From an uncultured delta proteobacterium (GTDB lineage Bacteria > Desulfobacterota > Desulfobulbia > Desulfobulbales > Desulfocapsaceae): a DNA stretch of 64,000 nucleotides. The notes under the pieces are model-generated. The model did no database searches. It saw only the letters and a program-made list of their open reading frames with translations, and was not told the origin of the DNA. The position numbers and the translations under genes were made by a program. This document shows, piece by piece, positions 61,577 to 64,000 of the stretch. How positions within the stretch are numbered: position 1 is the stretch's first letter; each line of letters opens with the position of its first letter. Location of the stretch: contig CAIQWD010000089.1 of assembly GCA_903875445.1 (NCBI GenBank), forward strand, positions 1 through 64,000, in the 5' to 3' direction.

Positions 61577-62410
61577 ATGATAAAGATCAATCCCGCAGAA
61601 CTGAAGCTTGTGGCTCAATATATCCAGGAAATTACCGGGATATATTTGGATCAAAGCAAATCATATCTGTTTGAAACTCGATTAAGTTCAGTTGCCGAGG
61701 CGCATGGCTGCAAGTCATATCAAGAACTGCAGGTAAAAGCCAAAAAAGACTCGACAAAAGCCATCGAAAAATCGATTGTTGACGCCATTACCACGAATGA
61801 GACCCTCTTTTTTCGAGACAAAGGGCCATTCGAATTGATGCAGCACAAGATTTTACCGGAGTTAATTGATGCACGGTCATCAAAAACATCTCTTAAAACG
61901 CAGATAAAAATTTGGAGCGCAGCATCTTCTACGGGCCAGGAACTCTACTCCATTGCCATAGTCATCAAGGAACTTCTCAAAGACACACCCGGATATGCAT
62001 TCACCCTTCTCGGCACCGATATCTCGGATGCGGCTGTCTCCCAGGCGAGCTACGGAAAATACAACCGCTTCGAAATAGAACGAGGACTCGACAAAAAATA
62101 CCTGCAAAAATTTTTCACACTCTTCGGCGACTCATGGAAGATCAAAGATGAAATCAGAGCGATGGTCAACTTTCGCAAACTCAATCTCATGCATCCTTTC
62201 ACTGCCTTGGGAAAATTCGATATCATTTTCTGCCGAAACGTCGCCATCTACTTTACTCTTGAGGACAGGAAGAAGCTTTTCAATAAACTTGCCGACAGCC
62301 TGGCTGATGATGGATATCTTGTCATCGGATCAACGGAGTCTCTTACCGGTGTATGTCCCAGGTTTATACCCAAACGACATCTCCGATCAATTTTTTACCA
62401 AAAGCAATAA
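61577..62410 (+). CDS. cheR: Chemotaxis protein methyltransferase CheR
   Basis: 277 aa. An N-terminal helical CheR domain (ETRLSSVAEAHG) and a SAM-dependent domain with IWSAASSTGQELYSIAIV (motif I), LLGTDISDAAV and DIIFCRNVAIYFT. It methylates receptor glutamates. ATG 61577 lies 41 bases after cheB. The last residues lack the TPR extension found in some CheR. Confidence 0.94.
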   Translation: MIKINPAELKLVAQYIQEITGIYLDQSKSYLFETRLSSVAEAHGCKSYQELQVKAKKDSTKAIEKSIVDAITTNETLFFRDKGPFELMQHKILPELIDARSSKTSLKTQIKIWSAASSTGQELYSIAIVIKELLKDTPGYAFTLLGTDISDAAVSQASYGKYNRFEIERGLDKKYLQKFFTLFGDSWKIKDEIRAMVNFRKLNLMHPFTALGKFDIIFCRNVAIYFTLEDRKKLFNKLADSLADDGYLVIGSTESLTGVCPRFIPKRHLRSIFYQKQ

Positions 62411-62422
62411 AGAGGCATCCCC

Positions 62423-62992
62423 ATGAAAAATCTATCTATTCTGGTTGTCGACGATGATCCCGTTATCAGGCGGCTTCTTGAGCAACGGTTAAAGAAAGAA
62501 AATTACCAGGTCCAGGTGGCCGAAGACGGATATGTTGCGGAAAAAATGCTCGGGCAGCAGTTTTTTGATGTCGTTCTTACCGACCTGATGATGCCGGGCA
62601 CGCTAGGTGGCATTGAAGTACTTGAAATAGCAAAAGATATTAACAGCAGAACAGAAGTGGTTCTGATCACTGCCCATTCGTCGGTGAATTCGGCTGTTGA
62701 AGCGATGAAAAAAGGCGCTGTCGACTACCTGGAAAAACCGATTAATTTTGACGAACTTTTCCTGCGTCTCGACAAGATAGCCAATATGCAAACCATTCTG
62801 CGCAGCGCCCAAGATTTACAAGTTGCCATGGATACAACGGAAAATGCAGCCTCGGAAACAATACAGAGCTTGGAAATGCAGGTTGCAAAAATGCGACAAA
62901 CACTCGACGAGATCGAAACCATCCTCAGGGACGATCATCTTGCCGATTACAACAAGATTGCCAAGGCCCTGGATCTTGTCTGCGAGTCATAA
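62423..62992 (+). CDS. Stand-alone response regulator with coiled-coil tail
   Basis: 189 aa. An N-terminal receiver (1-120) has Asp54 in VVLTDLMMPG, the switch Thr in VVLITAHSS and Lys in YLEKPI; a helical, Glu/Thr-rich tail (about 125-189) probably forms a coiled coil and carries no DNA-binding fold. It takes the place of CheY but is longer, so the output is probably a protein-protein contact. AGAGG precedes ATG 62423 and the gene is 12 bases after cheR, in the same operon. Confidence 0.9.
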   Translation: MKNLSILVVDDDPVIRRLLEQRLKKENYQVQVAEDGYVAEKMLGQQFFDVVLTDLMMPGTLGGIEVLEIAKDINSRTEVVLITAHSSVNSAVEAMKKGAVDYLEKPINFDELFLRLDKIANMQTILRSAQDLQVAMDTTENAASETIQSLEMQVAKMRQTLDEIETILRDDHLADYNKIAKALDLVCES

Positions 62993-63044
62993 ACCGACAA
63001 ACAACTTTTCTCATTCGGCATCGGTCACAATCCGGGCAAACCGC

Positions 63045-64000
63045 TTACTTGGCAGCATCCCCGATTGCTTCCTTGAAACCCTTGGCAGATGCGGTTTGAG
63101 CACTGTCGAACATCGCCCCCTCTATCTTTGCCTCCGTCAAATCGGCCCCCGTCAAATCAGCTTTATAAAGATCGGCATTTTTCAAACTTGCCCGGCGCAA
63201 GTTGGCATTCAGCAGCAACGCGCCCTTCAGATTGGCGTTCTCCAAATCGGCCTTTTCAAGATTACAGCCGGTCAGATTAGCCTTTTCCAGGTCGGCACTG
63301 TCCAGATTTTTTCCGGCAAGATCAAGGCCTGAGAGATCGCAGCCAAAGCATTTCTTTTTATCAAGAAGAACCTGCAGATTGTCTTCTTTGCTCTTGCCCG
63401 CAACAGGGTTTTGTTGCGCCTTGGTTGCAGTTTGCGGAGCTGAAACGGTCGCCGCACTCTTAGTTTTTTGTTCGGACACACTTTCTTTCGGCATTTTCTC
63501 CGGAGTTGCAGTTACGGGTTCGACCGCCGCTTGTTTTTTTACCTCTTCTTTGACAGTAACCGGTGCTGTGACAGGAACTACGGCAATCTTCTCATCCTGT
63601 ACCGGGACATCGACTATCGCCTGTTGTACGAGAGCAACTTTTTTTTCAGTGGGTGCAGAAGAAAGAGAGGCAGAGGTTTGACTCTCTTTTTCGACCTTTT
63701 GCGGTTTTTCCGGCACTACCTCAGGTTTGGCCTCACTCACGGCGGCAACAGGGGCAGGCTCAATAAAATCCCGCCGCTCACCAACTTTCACCTCTCTTGT
63801 CTCGGGCTTTGGCTTGGGTTTTACAGGATCGGCGATGAACACTTCCTTTTTTACCTCAGTATCACCTGCTTCTTCATTTGATTTGGCGTCAATGAATTTC
63901 CCATCGACTCGCGCCCCTTGATGATAAGAGCTGTCTAGCGATGCCCCACGTAGATCGGCTCCTTGCAGATCGGCATCACTCAGATCGGTCCCGCCAAACA
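63045..64000 (-). CDS. Pentapeptide-repeat protein with Pro/Lys/Val-rich central region (cut by the window edge)
   Basis: The reading frame is open from the stop at 63045 to the end of the window, so the N-terminus lies outside; a GTG at 63842 is internal. Residues near the edge show A(D/N)LxxA repeats (LSDADLQGADLRGASL). Then follows a long low-complexity stretch rich in Pro, Lys, Glu and Val (about 63400-63840 on the minus strand), and a second repeat block (LDSADLEKANLTGCNLEKAD and further) near the C-terminus. Pentapeptide repeats form a right-handed beta-helix used in protein contacts. The linker would separate two such helices. Convergent with the chemosensory operon. Confidence 0.8.
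   Translation of the reverse strand, partial: FGGTDLSDADLQGADLRGASLDSSYHQGARVDGKFIDAKSNEEAGDTEVKKEVFIADPVKPKPKPETREVKVGERRDFIEPAPVAAVSEAKPEVVPEKPQKVEKESQTSASLSSAPTEKKVALVQQAIVDVPVQDEKIAVVPVTAPVTVKEEVKKQAAVEPVTATPEKMPKESVSEQKTKSAATVSAPQTATKAQQNPVAGKSKEDNLQVLLDKKKCFGCDLSGLDLAGKNLDSADLEKANLTGCNLEKADLENANLKGALLLNANLRRASLKNADLYKADLTGADLTEAKIEGAMFDSAQTASAKGFKEAIGDAAK

Noticed and set aside
1-64000. CRISPR array, tRNA or rRNA genes, insertion sequences or prophage
   Set aside because: I looked for direct-repeat arrays, cloverleaf-like stretches in gaps, transposase or integrase motifs and saw none.

Overview
The window reads as a chromosomal segment of a Gram-negative bacterium. It carries a Tol system, lipid A/LPS assembly genes (an LpxL-type acyltransferase, MsbA and an O-antigen ligase), outer-membrane beta-barrel and lipoprotein genes, and base composition near the middle of the GC range. 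The combination of a Mn-dependent inorganic pyrophosphatase, long-form HisG, an RpoH with an acidic N-terminal extension, TIGR04211-like SH3 and CJM1_0395-like genes, and a FAS-II/CrtI-type lipid cluster suggests a deltaproteobacterium in the present Desulfobacterota, most likely the Desulfobulbales. This placement is inferred from gene content; I could not run a search. No rRNA, tRNA, CRISPR array, transposase, integrase or prophage gene was seen, so most of the window is core genome.

Layout. 1-0.7 kb: an SH3/coiled-coil/TM protein near the left edge. 1.0-6.7 kb: a compact plus-strand operon for an unusual acyl product (ketosynthase, dedicated ACP, two CrtI-like FAD oxidoreductases, FabG-like reductase, FabZ-like dehydratase). 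6.9-12.2 kb: tolQ-tolR-tolA-tolB, then a CpoB-like TPR lipoprotein where pal is normally found, then tlyA. 12.3-17.5 kb: ppaC (minus), an unknown membrane-anchored protein, a CJM1_0395-type putative metalloprotease, an M18 aminopeptidase and a lytic transglycosylase. 17.6-23.6 kb: ettA, then the minus-strand group purD-purE fusion/tsaC/hpt, a TetR regulator with a clear operator, and greA. 23.7-30.3 kb (minus): a very large TPR plus beta-barrel secretin-like protein, a DegT-family sugar aminotransferase and rpoH. 30.5-35.2 kb: lepA, an EamA transporter and a FapA (DUF342) protein. 35.2-38.4 kb (minus): a GT2 glycosyltransferase, a HAD/COG5610-like protein and a small coupled gene.

38.6-46.1 kb: a Crp/Fnr regulator, divergent dinB, sppA, a PilZ protein and a periplasmic M16 protease. 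46.4-50.4 kb: LPS assembly genes lpxL-like, msbA and waaL-like. 50.4-56.7 kb: an orphan membrane histidine kinase overlapping a protein with a nucleoside-phosphorylase-like C-terminus, then engB, hisG, hisI and an FKBP isomerase. 57-63 kb: a chemosensory operon (hybrid CheA with two CheW-like domains and a receiver, CheW, CheB, CheR, and a stand-alone response regulator). The right edge cuts a minus-strand pentapeptide-repeat gene that is open to the end of the window.

Points most worth a second look are the FAS-II/CrtI lipid operon (possibly related to the set proposed for ladderane lipids), the phosphorylase-like fusion protein paired with a histidine kinase, the PurD-PurE fusion, the missing pal, the three-copy palindromic repeat of about 53 bp, a perfect 11-bp dyad between the Crp/Fnr gene and dinB, and the TetR operator.
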